Shown piece by piece: positions 1 through 8,587 of a stretch of DNA of 64,000 bases. Within the stretch, counting starts at the first letter, position 1; each line of letters starts with the position of its first letter. The stretch spans positions 248,001-312,000 of the forward strand of contig JAEZHI010000034.1 in the NCBI GenBank assembly GCA_023436885.1, written 5' to 3'. This DNA is from Pseudomonadota bacterium (lineage in GTDB: Bacteria > Pseudomonadota > Alphaproteobacteria > Rhizobiales > Pleomorphomonadaceae). The translations under genes and the position numbers were made by a program. The notes under the pieces are model-generated. The model was given only the letters and a program-made list of their open reading frames with translations, had not been told where the DNA came from and searched no databases.

Positions 1-1076
1 CGACCAACAAGCTCGCCCATGAACTCGACCCGACCCGCCAGACCGGCGGCGTTCGCTACATCACCGACAGTGAGCTGCTCGAAGACGTTTACACGATGAA
101 CGACTTCATCCAGGGCAACGAAGAGCTTCCAGGCGCCAACCGTCCGCGCATCGCCTTGCGCCCTGTATCGGAGATCACCGGCCTCAAGAAGCCGGTGCCT
201 TACATGGTGACCGAGTTCAACGGCCACATGTACCCGACCAAGCGCTACGATCAGGAGCAGCGCCAGGCCGAGCACGTCTCGCGCTATCTCTCGATCGTCA
301 ATGCCGTCTACGGTGATCCCAACATCGCCGGCTCCACCGGCTGGTGCATGTTCGACTACAACACCCACAAGGACTTCGGCTCCGGCGATCGTCTCTGCCA
401 TCACGGCGTCATGGACGCCTGGCGCGGTCCCAAGTTCGCGGCCTGGGTCTATACCAGCCAGTGCGAGCCGTCCGAGGAAGTGGTGCTGAAGCCGGTCACC
501 TACTACGCCCGTGGCGAGCGCAACATCGGCGGCATCCTGCCACTCATCGTTCTGACCAACTGCGACGAAGTCGAGCTGCAGTATGGCCCCGATATCGTCA
601 AGCGGGTGAAGCCCGACCGCGAGACCTATCCGCACCTGCCGCATGCGCCCGTCGTCATCGACCATCGCGCCTTCTCGGCCGAGGAACTCGGCCTCTGGGG
701 GATGAAGTGGGAGGAAGCCACTGTTACGGGCTACCTCGATGGCAAGCCGGTCAAGACCGTCAAGTTCGCCTGCGATCCAGTTCCCACCACGCTGGACGTC
801 AAGCCTGACTGGACTGAGCTGTCGGTAGAACCGAAGGATTCGGTGCGTGTCATGGTCAGCGCCCTCGATCAGCTCGGCAACCTGTTGCCGTTCCTCGACG
901 AGGCGATCCACATCACGGTAAGCGGCCCCGCCAAGCTGCTCGGCCCGTCAGAAGTGGTTCTAAAGGGTGGCTCCATCGGCTTCTGGCTGGAGACCACCGG
1001 CGGCGCCGGCGCCGTTACCGTCAAGGTCGCCAACCAGCGCTTCGGCGAGACCACCCTCACCCTCAAGGCCGGCTGA
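1..1076 (+). CDS. Glycoside hydrolase family 2 (beta-galactosidase-like), C-terminal part
   Basis: The reading frame is open from base 3, so the gene starts upstream of the window; about 357 C-terminal residues are visible. The first part is the end of a GH2 TIM barrel. The segment VTEFNGH (Glu encoded at 213-215) fits the catalytic nucleophile strand of GH2 enzymes and is followed by the typical barrel-end stretch GSTGWCMFDYNTH. The rest looks like one or two beta-sandwich/Ig-like domains (GTGs such as TTLDVKPDWTELSVEP). It should hydrolyse a beta-linked sugar. The next gene, 32 bp on, is a sugar ABC ATPase, which suggests a sugar uptake-and-cleavage operon. The exact substrate cannot be told. 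Confidence 0.85.
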   Translation, partial: TNKLAHELDPTRQTGGVRYITDSELLEDVYTMNDFIQGNEELPGANRPRIALRPVSEITGLKKPVPYMVTEFNGHMYPTKRYDQEQRQAEHVSRYLSIVNAVYGDPNIAGSTGWCMFDYNTHKDFGSGDRLCHHGVMDAWRGPKFAAWVYTSQCEPSEEVVLKPVTYYARGERNIGGILPLIVLTNCDEVELQYGPDIVKRVKPDRETYPHLPHAPVVIDHRAFSAEELGLWGMKWEEATVTGYLDGKPVKTVKFACDPVPTTLDVKPDWTELSVEPKDSVRVMVSALDQLGNLLPFLDEAIHITVSGPAKLLGPSEVVLKGGSIGFWLETTGGAGAVTVKVANQRFGETTLTLKAG

Positions 1077-1108
1077 ACGGCGCAACCGATAGAAGCGGAA
1101 AGCATATC

Positions 1109-2191
1109 ATGAGCGACGTTACCCTGCGGGACGTGAGGAAGTCCTTCGGCGCGGTCGACATCATCAAGGGCGTCGACCTCGACATCAAGTCGGGCGAGTT
1201 CGTGGTGTTCGTCGGCCCGTCGGGCTGCGGCAAGTCGACCCTGCTGCGCATGATCGCCGGCCTGGAGACCATCAGCTCCGGCGAACTCGACATCGGCGGC
1301 GAGCGCATGAACGAGGTCGACCCGTCCCAGCGCGGCATTGCCATGGTGTTTCAGTCCTATGCGCTCTATCCGCATATGACCGTGCGCGAGAACATGGGCT
1401 TTGCGCTCCGCTTTGCCGGCGTCCCCAAGGATGAGATCCGCAAGCAAGTTGACGAGGCTGCCCGCATTCTCGAACTTGGTCCGCTGATGGATCGCAAGCC
1501 GAAGGCACTGTCGGGTGGACAGCGTCAGCGCGTCGCCATCGGCCGCGCCATCGTGCGCCATCCCAAGGTGTTCCTGTTCGACGAACCGCTGTCCAACCTC
1601 GATGCCGAGCTGCGCGTGCACATGCGCATCGAGATCGCCAAGCTCCACCGCAACCTCGGCGCCACCATCGTCTATGTGACGCATGACCAAGTGGAGGCCA
1701 TGACGCTGGCCGACAAGATCGTCGTGCTGCGGTCGGGCATCGTCGAGCAGGTCGGCGCGCCGCTCGAACTCTACGACAACCCGGCCAACCTGTTCGTTGC
1801 CGGATTCATCGGCTCACCCAAGATGAACTTCCTGAAGGGCGTGGTCGAAAGCGGCAGCGCCGGTCATTCGGAGATCCGCCTGCCCGACTTCGGTGGCGCC
1901 GTCGTGCCGGTGGCGCTCAAGGGCGATGCGCCGGCAGCGGGAACGCCCGTCACCCTGGGCATCCGTCCGTCGCACTTTGCCGAGAGCGGCGACGCCGTCC
2001 TGCCGGTGACGGTCGACATGCTGGAGCATCTCGGCGCTGAGACGCTGATCTACGCCCGTTCCGCGTCATCCGACCTTGTCACCATTGCCAGCCAGAGCCG
2101 CGCGAACATCAAGATCGGCGACACGCTGACCGCGCGCTTCCCGTCATCCTCAGCGCTGATCTTCGGCGCCGACGGCAAGCGCATCTACTGA
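1109..2191 (+). CDS. Sugar ABC transporter ATP-binding protein (UgpC/MsmK type)
   Basis: A 360-residue ATPase of the CUT1 carbohydrate importer class. It has Walker A GPSGCGKST (36-44), Q-loop Gln82, signature LSGGQ (134-138), Walker B ending in DE (158-159) and switch His192. The C-terminal 120 residues form the MOBE/TOBE-like regulatory domain found in UgpC, MsmK and MalK, so the length is normal. It energises sugar import by a permease pair that must lie outside the window. It follows the GH2 gene by 32 bp and ends at a strong terminator, so it is probably the last gene of that operon. MsmK-type ATPases are often shared between several importers, so the sugar is not predictable. Confidence 0.93.
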   Translation: MSDVTLRDVRKSFGAVDIIKGVDLDIKSGEFVVFVGPSGCGKSTLLRMIAGLETISSGELDIGGERMNEVDPSQRGIAMVFQSYALYPHMTVRENMGFALRFAGVPKDEIRKQVDEAARILELGPLMDRKPKALSGGQRQRVAIGRAIVRHPKVFLFDEPLSNLDAELRVHMRIEIAKLHRNLGATIVYVTHDQVEAMTLADKIVVLRSGIVEQVGAPLELYDNPANLFVAGFIGSPKMNFLKGVVESGSAGHSEIRLPDFGGAVVPVALKGDAPAAGTPVTLGIRPSHFAESGDAVLPVTVDMLEHLGAETLIYARSASSDLVTIASQSRANIKIGDTLTARFPSSSALIFGADGKRIY

Positions 2192-2210
2192 CGATTCCTC
2201 CGTCGTCAGA

Positions 2211-2252
2211 AAAGCAAGGCCGGGCACCGTAACAGGTCCCGGCCTTCGCTTT
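2211..2252 (+). terminator. Rho-independent terminator of the sugar operon
   Basis: Stem AAGGCCGGG (2216-2224) pairs with CCCGGCCTT (2238-2246) across a 13-nt loop, and is extended by AAAGC/GCTTT outside a one-base bulge. It is followed by a T-rich stretch and lies 20 bp after the ATPase stop codon. The symmetrical outer arms mean it could also stop the convergent gene. Confidence 0.85.
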
Positions 2253-2266
2253 CTTGTGCAGCCAAC

Positions 2267-2854
2267 CTAGTAGCACGGTTCGAGGACAGCAGGCCTCTCA
2301 ACAGAGAGAAGATCATTGATCTGCGCCACAAATTTGGCCTCACCCTCTTTGCGAAGATGAGAGTAAGCTTCACTGAAGCCGTGCGGTTCGGCGCAAGCCT
2401 GCTTGATCTCTTCGGCAGAACTATCGGCCAAGGCCTGCTTAACGTCGCGCTCTGCCTTCGCGACGATTTCATCCCGCGTGACAGCCTCAATTGCGTTCCG
2501 TTCGGCGAATTCCCCAATTCGACCAATGGCCGACATCAACACTGAGCGCCACCTAGTGTCATTGACCTGACAAGCGTCGTTGACGATCACAAAGGTAATG
2601 AACGTCTGAAGCCCACACATTACCGCGCCATGACCGCTAACATCCCTGGCTAAAGTGCGGACTTCTCCACCGTCTCGCTCTTGCTGGACGATAACCTCGC
2701 CCATAAGTCTAAACTCGCGTGTCTCAGTACCATTGACCACACGCCAAGGTGTGCGGGCGGAAAGCTCATAGAACTCGTCGCGCGGCTGACCCCAAGCACG
2801 GCTGCTGATTACCATGCTCGCTAAAACTGCTACGATCAAACCCAAACGAGACAT
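2267..2854 (-). CDS. Small secreted protein of unknown function
   Basis: 195 residues. I do not recognise a family. Residues 1-22 form a clear Sec signal peptide (MSRLGLIVAVLASMVISSRAWG, cut probably before Gln23). The mature part holds four cysteines (two about 15 residues apart in the middle, two near the end), which would suit disulfide bonds in the periplasm. The C-terminal half is rich in Ala, Glu and Lys and looks helical. The start was set at the Met that begins the signal peptide; a Met six residues earlier is also possible. Base composition here is noticeably more balanced than in the flanking genes, which hints at acquisition or relaxed constraint. It is a single gene between two convergent or unrelated units. 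Confidence 0.65.
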   Translation of the reverse strand: MSRLGLIVAVLASMVISSRAWGQPRDEFYELSARTPWRVVNGTETREFRLMGEVIVQQERDGGEVRTLARDVSGHGAVMCGLQTFITFVIVNDACQVNDTRWRSVLMSAIGRIGEFAERNAIEAVTRDEIVAKAERDVKQALADSSAEEIKQACAEPHGFSEAYSHLRKEGEAKFVAQINDLLSVERPAVLEPCY

Positions 2855-3011
2855 GCTGCAACTCGTCGGCACGTTATCAAAAGCAGAGAAAGCAACTTTC
2901 GACCACCAAACTATCTACTCAATTGTATGCGTGCAATAGTTGTATCGACGGACAGCTGTGACCATTGGCGACGCTGTACCATATTCCTGCAGAGCTAAAC
3001 CCTAGCAGTCT

Positions 3012-3836
3012 TCAGAGCCGATCGACGGCGGCTGTTACGGTCACCTCTGCGGGCGTACCTCCGCGATCAGACGCGCGTACCCATGCGGCGCCGGACTGGT
3101 CGATCGCCGAAGCAACACGCACATAGGCATCGGTCGGACAGGTATCGTTTGCGGCGTCGAAGCCGACCCAGCCTAGCCCCGGAATCAGAGCTTCGGCCCA
3201 AGAGGTCAGCGCACCAGTGGCCGTTTCCTCCTCCTGCCAGACATAACCGGAGACAAAGCGGGCGGGAATCCAAAGGCCGCGCGCGGCGGCAATGAAAACA
3301 TGGGCCAAATCGGTCGGCGTACCGCGCAGCTCGGCCAGAGCCTCGGTCGCGTTCACATCGCGCACGCCATAAAGTTCCGCGGGATCGGCTGCCAGCGCTT
3401 CGACTTCATCGTGGATGAGGTGCATCAGCTTGTGGCCGAGATCGAGGGGGGTGCCATCTGAAAGCTCCTTCGCCTTTTCAGCGAAGGACACGATCTCGGG
3501 TGTCCGCATCGTGACACGGGTTTCGCGCAGAAAGACGGCGGGCGGAATACGGTCGAGCGGCGCGCCTTGCAGGACACCTGCCGTGTCGTCGACTTCAACC
3601 TCACCTTCGGCGGACATCACCACTTCAGTGAGTGGCCCCTCGATGGCGCAATCATGAACAATGTTGCCAAAGGCATCGGATGACCGCGTCTGACGGCAAT
3701 CGCCGGTGATGTCGAGATGCCATCCGCGTACATACTGCCCGTCGAAAGTCCGCGGGCAAAAATGAAGCGACCGACTGGCCAACATTACCGGTTCGTCGTA
3801 GTGAGCGACGATATCGTGGCGGATACGCAGACGCAC
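3012..3836 (-). CDS. Transglutaminase-like protein of the ATP-grasp/alpha-E operon
   Basis: 274 residues with a bacterial transglutaminase N-terminal beta domain (about 1-85) and a transglutaminase core (about 115-245). Third gene of an operon behind an alpha-E protein (3-bp gap) and a circularly permuted ATP-grasp protein. The fold is clear from the segments IPARFVSGY and GLGWVGFD, but the active site is not: where active members have GxCxDxAH this protein has GTPTDLAH (Pro174 in place of Cys), and the catalytic His of the HAW segment is Thr211. Only Asp227 remains. It is therefore likely a non-catalytic or differently working member. I believe related alphaproteobacterial operons carry similar versions, so this may be a subfamily trait and not decay. 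Confidence 0.85.
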   Translation of the reverse strand: MRLRIRHDIVAHYDEPVMLASRSLHFCPRTFDGQYVRGWHLDITGDCRQTRSSDAFGNIVHDCAIEGPLTEVVMSAEGEVEVDDTAGVLQGAPLDRIPPAVFLRETRVTMRTPEIVSFAEKAKELSDGTPLDLGHKLMHLIHDEVEALAADPAELYGVRDVNATEALAELRGTPTDLAHVFIAAARGLWIPARFVSGYVWQEEETATGALTSWAEALIPGLGWVGFDAANDTCPTDAYVRVASAIDQSGAAWVRASDRGGTPAEVTVTAAVDRL

Positions 3837-3839
3837 GGC

Positions 3840-4781
3840 TTACCCCAGATATTGCTCGGCGATGGTATTGCCGAGACTGGCGTTGTCGAGGATGAAGCGC
3901 TCGAGGAATTCCTTGAGGCCAATGGCAAACAGACCGGGCAGTGACGTATCCTGCAACTGGCTGAGCAGCATGCGCGCCTTGCGCTGGCTCGCGCCCTGCC
4001 GACCGTAGTCTCGCGACAGACTGTCGAGATTGAGCGTGATATTCTCGTAGCAGGAGACCAGCGACCGCGGCATCTCCGCCTTGAGGATCAGGAATTCGGC
4101 GACGAGATTGGGCTTCAGGTTGTCGCGATAAACCCAGTGATATGATGTCAGAGCCGATACCGAACGCAGGATCCACGACCATTGGAAGTAGTCGGCGCTG
4201 CCGCCCAGCGAAGGCTTGTTCGGATCGAGAACATCAGCTTTCAGCGCCAGCATGCGAGCGGTAAAATCAGCGCGCTCGATGAAGGTCCCGAGGCGCAGGA
4301 AATAATAGGCGTCGTTCCGAAGCATCGTCCGATAGGCCGAGCCGTCGAAGCGCAGGGAGAGCTCTTTCACCCGCGAAAGGAAGTCCGATAGTTCCTGCCG
4401 GGTAAGGTTGGGGCTGTTGACGCCTCGTGTCTCCATCCAGCCCGAATTGATCGTCTCCCACATGTCCATCGTTAACGCCGTTCGCACCGAACGGGCATTG
4501 GCGCGCGCAACATCCAGACAGTTGCGGATCGACGAGGGATTGCCGTGTGAGAAGGCAAGGTGATCAACGACCGTGCGTTGCGTCGCCTCAGCATGGTTCT
4601 CGTGGAAAAGATCCAGTGTCCCGGTGCCGTCGACGGCCATCTCCCACTCGTTGCGACCACCGTCGGCGATGATCGGCGTTGCAGAGAGGCGGGTCGCAGC
4701 TTCCAGCAACCGGGCGGTGTTTTCGGCGCGCTCCACGTAACGGGCGAGCCAGTAGAGACTGTCGGCGTGACGGCTCAACAT
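3840..4781 (-). CDS. Alpha-E domain protein (DUF403 type)
   Basis: 313 residues, all-helical alpha-E domain throughout, recognised from the N-terminal signature MLSRHADSLYWLARYVERAEN. The start was chosen at this Met because family members begin there; the frame is open 33 codons further upstream but that part reads into the preceding gene. It lies between the ATP-grasp gene (stop 4 bp before this start) and the transglutaminase-like gene (3-bp gap), so the three are surely co-transcribed and probably translationally coupled. Comparative genomics in the literature links alpha-E proteins with ATP-grasp amide/peptide ligases and Anbu proteases in a predicted peptide synthesis or tagging system. 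Biochemical function is not established. Confidence 0.92.
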   Translation of the reverse strand: MLSRHADSLYWLARYVERAENTARLLEAATRLSATPIIADGGRNEWEMAVDGTGTLDLFHENHAEATQRTVVDHLAFSHGNPSSIRNCLDVARANARSVRTALTMDMWETINSGWMETRGVNSPNLTRQELSDFLSRVKELSLRFDGSAYRTMLRNDAYYFLRLGTFIERADFTARMLALKADVLDPNKPSLGGSADYFQWSWILRSVSALTSYHWVYRDNLKPNLVAEFLILKAEMPRSLVSCYENITLNLDSLSRDYGRQGASQRKARMLLSQLQDTSLPGLFAIGLKEFLERFILDNASLGNTIAEQYLG

Positions 4782-4785
4782 TGTG

Positions 4786-6267
4786 TCAGCCCTCCGCCTG
4801 CGATTGTGACTGAGACTGCCCGGCAGATGTAGGTGCCCCATCCGCAGGATCATCAATGATCCAGGTATCCTTGGTACCACCGCCTTGGCTGGAGTTGACC
4901 ACCAGCGATCCCTCCTTGAGCGCCACGCGTGTCAATCCGCCTGGGACAATACGAACCTTGTCGGCACCCGTCAGTACGAAGGGGCGCAGGTCGATGTGGC
5001 GGGGTGCGATGCCATCACCGACAAAGGTCGGCGAAGTCGAGAGCGCAAGTGTCGGCTGGGCGATGAAGCCATCGGGATCGGCCATGAGCTTGGCGCGGAA
5101 GGTCTCGATCTGCTCCTTGGTCGACTTCGGCCCGACCAGCATGCCGTAGCCACCGGAACCCTGCACTTCCTTCACAACCAGCTCAGGCAGGTGGTCGAGC
5201 ACGTAGCGCAGGCTATCGGGCTCGCGGCAGCGCCAGGTCGGCACGTTCTTCAGGATCGGCTCTTCGCCCAGATAGAAGCGAACGATCTCCGGCATATACG
5301 TATAGATCGCCTTGTCGTCGGCGACGCCGGTACCGACCGCGTTGGCCAGAGTCACATTACCCGCGCGGTAGGCGGAAATCAGGCCAGGAATGCCCAGCAC
5401 CGAATCCGGCCTGAACACCATGGGATCCAGAAAATCATCGTCGATGCGGCGGTAGATGACGTCGACGCGCTTGGGCCCGCGCGTCGTGCGCATGTAGACT
5501 ACTTCGTCGAGGACGAAGAGGTCACGCCCCTCGACAAGTTCCACGCCCAGCTTGTCGGCAAGGAACGAGTGCTCATAGTAGGCGGAATTGAGCGGTCCTG
5601 GTGTCATCAGCACCACGGTCGGCTCGGCGGGCGCAGTGGCAGGTGCCACGGAGCGCAACGAGGCCAGGAGCTCGTCCGGATAATTCTCGACCGGCTGGAT
5701 ACGCGTATCGGCAAAAAGATCCGGGAACAGGCGCATTTGCACGTCGCGATTCTCCAGCATGTAGGAGACGCCGGACGGCGTGCGTGCATTGTCCTCAAGG
5801 ACGTAGAAGTCCTTGTCATCCGTGCGGATGATGTCGATGCCGGCAATCTGAACGTAAACATCGTGCGGTAGCTTGAGGCCCACCATCTCAGGGCGGAAGG
5901 CCGGATTCTGGTAGACGAGATCGGCGGGCACAATTCCGGCCCTGATGATCTCGCCGGCACCGTAAACATCGGCAAGGAACCGATTGAGCGCCGTTACCCG
6001 CTGGGTGAGCCCCTTGGACAGCGTCGTCCATTCGCTGCCGGTCAAAACCCGCGGCACGATATCGAAGGGAATGATGCGCTCCTCGGCTTCGGCGTCACCA
6101 TAGACAGCGAATGTGATGCCGACCCTTCTGAACAGAAATTCTGCTTCTTTTTGAAGACGTTTGAGATTTTCCGGGTCGGAACTATCGAGCCAGGCCTGGA
6201 TGGTTTTATAGGCGGGCCGGATCCCTTGCCCGAACCCATGCATCTCGTCGAACGCCGGCAATCCCAT
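4786..6267 (-). CDS. Circularly permuted ATP-grasp protein (predicted amide/peptide ligase)
   Basis: 493 residues, first gene of a three-gene operon. It matches the circularly permuted ATP-grasp group (type 2): N-terminal FDEMHGFGQGIRPAYKTIQAWL, a central RTDDKDFYVLEDNARTPSGVSYMLENR segment in which acidic and Asn residues bind Mg-ATP, the VDVIYRRIDDDFLDP motif and the glycine-rich VKEVQGSGGYGM loop. ATP-grasp enzymes join a carboxylate to an amine through an acyl phosphate; the substrates here are unknown. The start was set at the Met just before GLPAFDEMHGFG, with GGAGGA directly upstream; family members begin at this point. The C-terminal 20 residues (Ser/Gln-rich) are an unconserved-looking tail. 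Confidence 0.92.
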   Translation of the reverse strand: MGLPAFDEMHGFGQGIRPAYKTIQAWLDSSDPENLKRLQKEAEFLFRRVGITFAVYGDAEAEERIIPFDIVPRVLTGSEWTTLSKGLTQRVTALNRFLADVYGAGEIIRAGIVPADLVYQNPAFRPEMVGLKLPHDVYVQIAGIDIIRTDDKDFYVLEDNARTPSGVSYMLENRDVQMRLFPDLFADTRIQPVENYPDELLASLRSVAPATAPAEPTVVLMTPGPLNSAYYEHSFLADKLGVELVEGRDLFVLDEVVYMRTTRGPKRVDVIYRRIDDDFLDPMVFRPDSVLGIPGLISAYRAGNVTLANAVGTGVADDKAIYTYMPEIVRFYLGEEPILKNVPTWRCREPDSLRYVLDHLPELVVKEVQGSGGYGMLVGPKSTKEQIETFRAKLMADPDGFIAQPTLALSTSPTFVGDGIAPRHIDLRPFVLTGADKVRIVPGGLTRVALKEGSLVVNSSQGGGTKDTWIIDDPADGAPTSAGQSQSQSQAEG

Positions 6268-6505
6268 TCCTCCGCCGTTTCCTCGGCATCGTTGCCATTG
6301 ATGAATTAAGCGGCAAACCACAAGGAAGGGCAAGAAACATCATGGGGCAAAAGGGGGTGGCAAATGCCCATAGAATAGGCAGAAAAAACTCATCATCCAC
6401 ACTTAGCCCGGCAGGTTCTTCTTGCCGCTTCCTGGCAAAATTCCTGGAACCTTCACGAATCCCACAGGTTGGACGGTCCCTCACCACCCGAGAAAGGGAT
6501 TTCAA

Positions 6506-7327
6506 ATGAAAACGCGTCTTCTTCCAGTTCTGCTGCTCGCCGCCACTTTCCCCTTTGCCGCCCTCGCTCAGAGCTCCGGTTCCAGTGGAAGTGGCAGCGG
6601 CACAAGCGGCGGCACCAGCACAAGCGGAAACAGCGGAACGTCTGGCACCACCGGTGGAACCGGCGGCCCGACATCGACGAGCGGTCAAAATAACGGTAGC
6701 ACCGACACGACCGGCAATCCTGGGAAGGGCACGGTGTCCGGTTCGAACCAACAGAGCGGCCCGACGTCGACGAGCGGCCAAAATAACGGTAGCACAGATA
6801 TGACCGGCAATCCCGGGAACGGTGCGGTGTCCGGTTCAAACCAACAGAACAGCAGCGGTAACGGCACAAACGGCACGGCCAACGGTGGCGGCGCAAAATC
6901 ATGGACTGATCAGCCGAACAATGCCAAGCCCGGTACGGTTCAGCCCGATGGAACCGACACAAATTCTACGATGGACAGTACCACAACGGGAACCAGCGGT
7001 CAGGCAGGATCCATGACTGGCGGCGGAACTTTCGCCACAGCGCCGCATAGCGGCGTATGGCGCGTCAGCGACTTGCAGGGCAAGACCGTCTACGGTTCGG
7101 ACGGTGCAAATATCGGCGAGATCAATGACGTTCTGATCAGCCAGAACGGAAGCATCAATGCTGTGCTCATCGGCGTCGGCGGCTTCCTCGGCATGGGTGA
7201 GAAGAACGTCGCCGTCAACATGAGCGCCCTAAAGCTCGGAGGAACCAGCAAAGATCGGATCACGCTCGACGTCACCCGTGACGAACTGAAGAGCGCGCCC
7301 GCCTATCAGAGCACCAGCGCCAAGTAA
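6506..7327 (+). CDS. Secreted Gly/Ser/Thr-rich protein with C-terminal PRC-barrel domain
   Basis: 273 residues. Residues 1-21 are a Sec signal peptide (MKTRLLPVLLLAATFPFAALA). About 165 residues of low-complexity Gly, Ser, Thr and Asn follow, including two 31-residue tandem repeats beginning GPTSTSGQNNGS. A PRC-barrel domain closes the protein (from GKTVYGSDGANIGEINDVL to the end). PRC-barrels in Hyphomicrobiales are common in periplasmic or membrane-linked proteins and are thought to bind protein partners. The flexible linker would place the barrel away from an anchor or the peptidoglycan. The start was chosen for the signal peptide and an AGAAAGGGA ribosome site 6 bp upstream, not the longer frame. 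It is transcribed alone and has its own terminator. Confidence 0.85.
   Translation: MKTRLLPVLLLAATFPFAALAQSSGSSGSGSGTSGGTSTSGNSGTSGTTGGTGGPTSTSGQNNGSTDTTGNPGKGTVSGSNQQSGPTSTSGQNNGSTDMTGNPGNGAVSGSNQQNSSGNGTNGTANGGGAKSWTDQPNNAKPGTVQPDGTDTNSTMDSTTTGTSGQAGSMTGGGTFATAPHSGVWRVSDLQGKTVYGSDGANIGEINDVLISQNGSINAVLIGVGGFLGMGEKNVAVNMSALKLGGTSKDRITLDVTRDELKSAPAYQSTSAK
6665..6850 (+). repeat. Two tandem copies of a 93-bp in-frame repeat
   Basis: The unit beginning GGCCCGAC at 6665 repeats at 6758 with about 90% identity. The 93-bp period keeps the frame and encodes a 31-residue unit of Gly, Ser, Thr and Asn. It looks like a recent internal duplication in the linker of the PRC-barrel protein. Confidence 0.9.
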
Positions 7328-7356
7328 CATCAGGGCGATTCAGCCGGCGACGAACG

Positions 7357-7386
7357 AGGCCCCCACTGTCTTTCGGTGGGGGCCTT
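7357..7386 (+). terminator. Terminator of the PRC-barrel gene
   Basis: Perfect 10-bp stem AGGCCCCCAC / GTGGGGGCCT with a 9-nt loop, followed by TTGTCGCTTTT. It lies 30 bp after the stop codon. Confidence 0.85.
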
Positions 7387-7449
7387 GTCGCTTTTATAGA
7401 GCGCCTCCTTCAAAAGCCGGGCGCCAAACGACAACTTCCAACAAGCCAA

Positions 7450-8151
7450 TCAAATGAGCTGCAGCCCCTTCAGACTGGCATGACCATCCCGGCCGATGAT
7501 GATGTGATCGTGCACGACGATGCCAAGCGGTGCGGCTGCGTCGATCACCTGCTTGGTCATCGTCACGTCGGCCCGCGAAGGGGTCGGGTCCCCCGACGGA
7601 TGATTGTGCACGAGTATGACCGCGGTCGCAGCGAGTTCCAGCGCCCTCTTCACCACTTCGCGGGGATAAACTGGCGTGTGATCGACGGTACCGGTCTGCT
7701 GCACTTCATCGGCGATGAGTTGGTTTTTCTTGTCTAGGAAAATTATCCGAAACTGCTCGCGATCCTCATAGGCCATGGCCGTCCGGCAATAGTCGATCAC
7801 CGCCGACCACGACGACAGAACGGCACGCTTCACAACGCCCGAACGCGCGATGCGCCTTGAAGCGGCATGCACGACCTTGAAGTCAAGGATCGTGGCATCA
7901 CCAACGCCCTTCACCGTCTTGAGACGCGCCTCGGATGCCCCGATCACCTCGGCAAAAGATCCGAAGATGGCCAACAGCTCTTTGGCGAGCGGCTTGACGT
8001 CGAGACGAGGGATCGAGCGAAACAGAACAAGCTCCAAAAGTTCATAGTCGGCGATCGCCTCGTCGCCAGCGGTGCGAAAGCGCTCGCGCAGTCGCTCGCG
8101 ATGACCGGTATAATGGGGCGGGCTGACCTTGCCGTTCCGCAGCTCACTCAT
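7450..8151 (-). CDS. radC: RadC family protein (JAB/MPN metal site)
   Basis: 233 residues. The N-terminal part ([15 protein letters not shown], then [11 protein letters not shown] and a helix-hairpin-helix around VKGVGDATI) and the C-terminal JAB domain define RadC. The JAMM zinc motif is visible as [14 protein letters not shown] preceded by an upstream Glu in the segment [10 protein letters not shown]. RadC was named for DNA repair, but its real role is unsettled; JAB domains are usually metal-dependent hydrolases. The start was set at the ATG before SELRNGK; a TTG nine codons upstream is possible, and neither has a strong ribosome site. Transcribed alone, facing the MazG-like gene. Confidence 0.92.
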   Translation of the reverse strand: MSELRNGKVSPPHYTGHRERLRERFRTAGDEAIADYELLELVLFRSIPRLDVKPLAKELLAIFGSFAEVIGASEARLKTVKGVGDATILDFKVVHAASRRIARSGVVKRAVLSSWSAVIDYCRTAMAYEDREQFRIIFLDKKNQLIADEVQQTGTVDHTPVYPREVVKRALELAATAVILVHNHPSGDPTPSRADVTMTKQVIDAAAPLGIVVHDHIIIGRDGHASLKGLQLI

Positions 8152-8263
8152 GGTCGATTCCGTATTGATCGAATGCAACCTAGCAGATTTGACGACGAGG
8201 CATACTGACAGCCTTGGAACGAACCACCGGCTCTTCTCTTAGCGGCAGCAGCAGGAGAATCTT

Positions 8264-8587
8264 ATGCCCCACCCTTCCCTCAACGCGCCCGCGGACCGCC
8301 TTGAAGCAATCTCGGCCGCATATGCCACCACCTACTCCATCGACCGGAGCGGCGATTGGTTTCTTCTGAAAATTCAAGAAGAAATGGGCGAGATGACACA
8401 GGCTTGGCTCGCCCGAACGGGCAGGTCGCGCCGCAACGAAGATGATGGAACGATGCAGCTTCCTTCGGAAGTCGCCGACGTTCTGTGCCAGCTCCTGCTG
8501 TTCGCCCGCGCCGCCGGCATCGATCTTGACGCAGCGGTGCGGGACAAATGGCTACGCTGGGAGCCGGTTTACGGCCTCACTCTCTAG
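8264..8587 (+). CDS. MazG-like nucleotide pyrophosphohydrolase domain protein
   Basis: 107 residues forming one all-alpha NTP pyrophosphohydrolase domain. The metal-binding pattern is present as EEMGEM (an ExxE pair on the first helix) and EVADVL (ExxD on the next), as in MazG, HisE and dUTPase-like enzymes. It should cleave a nucleoside triphosphate or related compound to monophosphate and pyrophosphate; the substrate is not predictable. The ATG is supported by AGGAGA 8 bp upstream. It ends against a palindromic repeat that fills the gap to the convergent DUF4139 gene. Confidence 0.82.
   Translation: MPHPSLNAPADRLEAISAAYATTYSIDRSGDWFLLKIQEEMGEMTQAWLARTGRSRRNEDDGTMQLPSEVADVLCQLLLFARAAGIDLDAAVRDKWLRWEPVYGLTL

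Noticed and set aside
4885..5871. 328-codon open frame on the plus strand opposite the ATP-grasp gene
   Set aside because: Its translation is rich in His, Arg, Val and Asp without family or ribosome site. The ATP-grasp gene on the other strand is certain, and long antisense frames are expected in GC-rich DNA.
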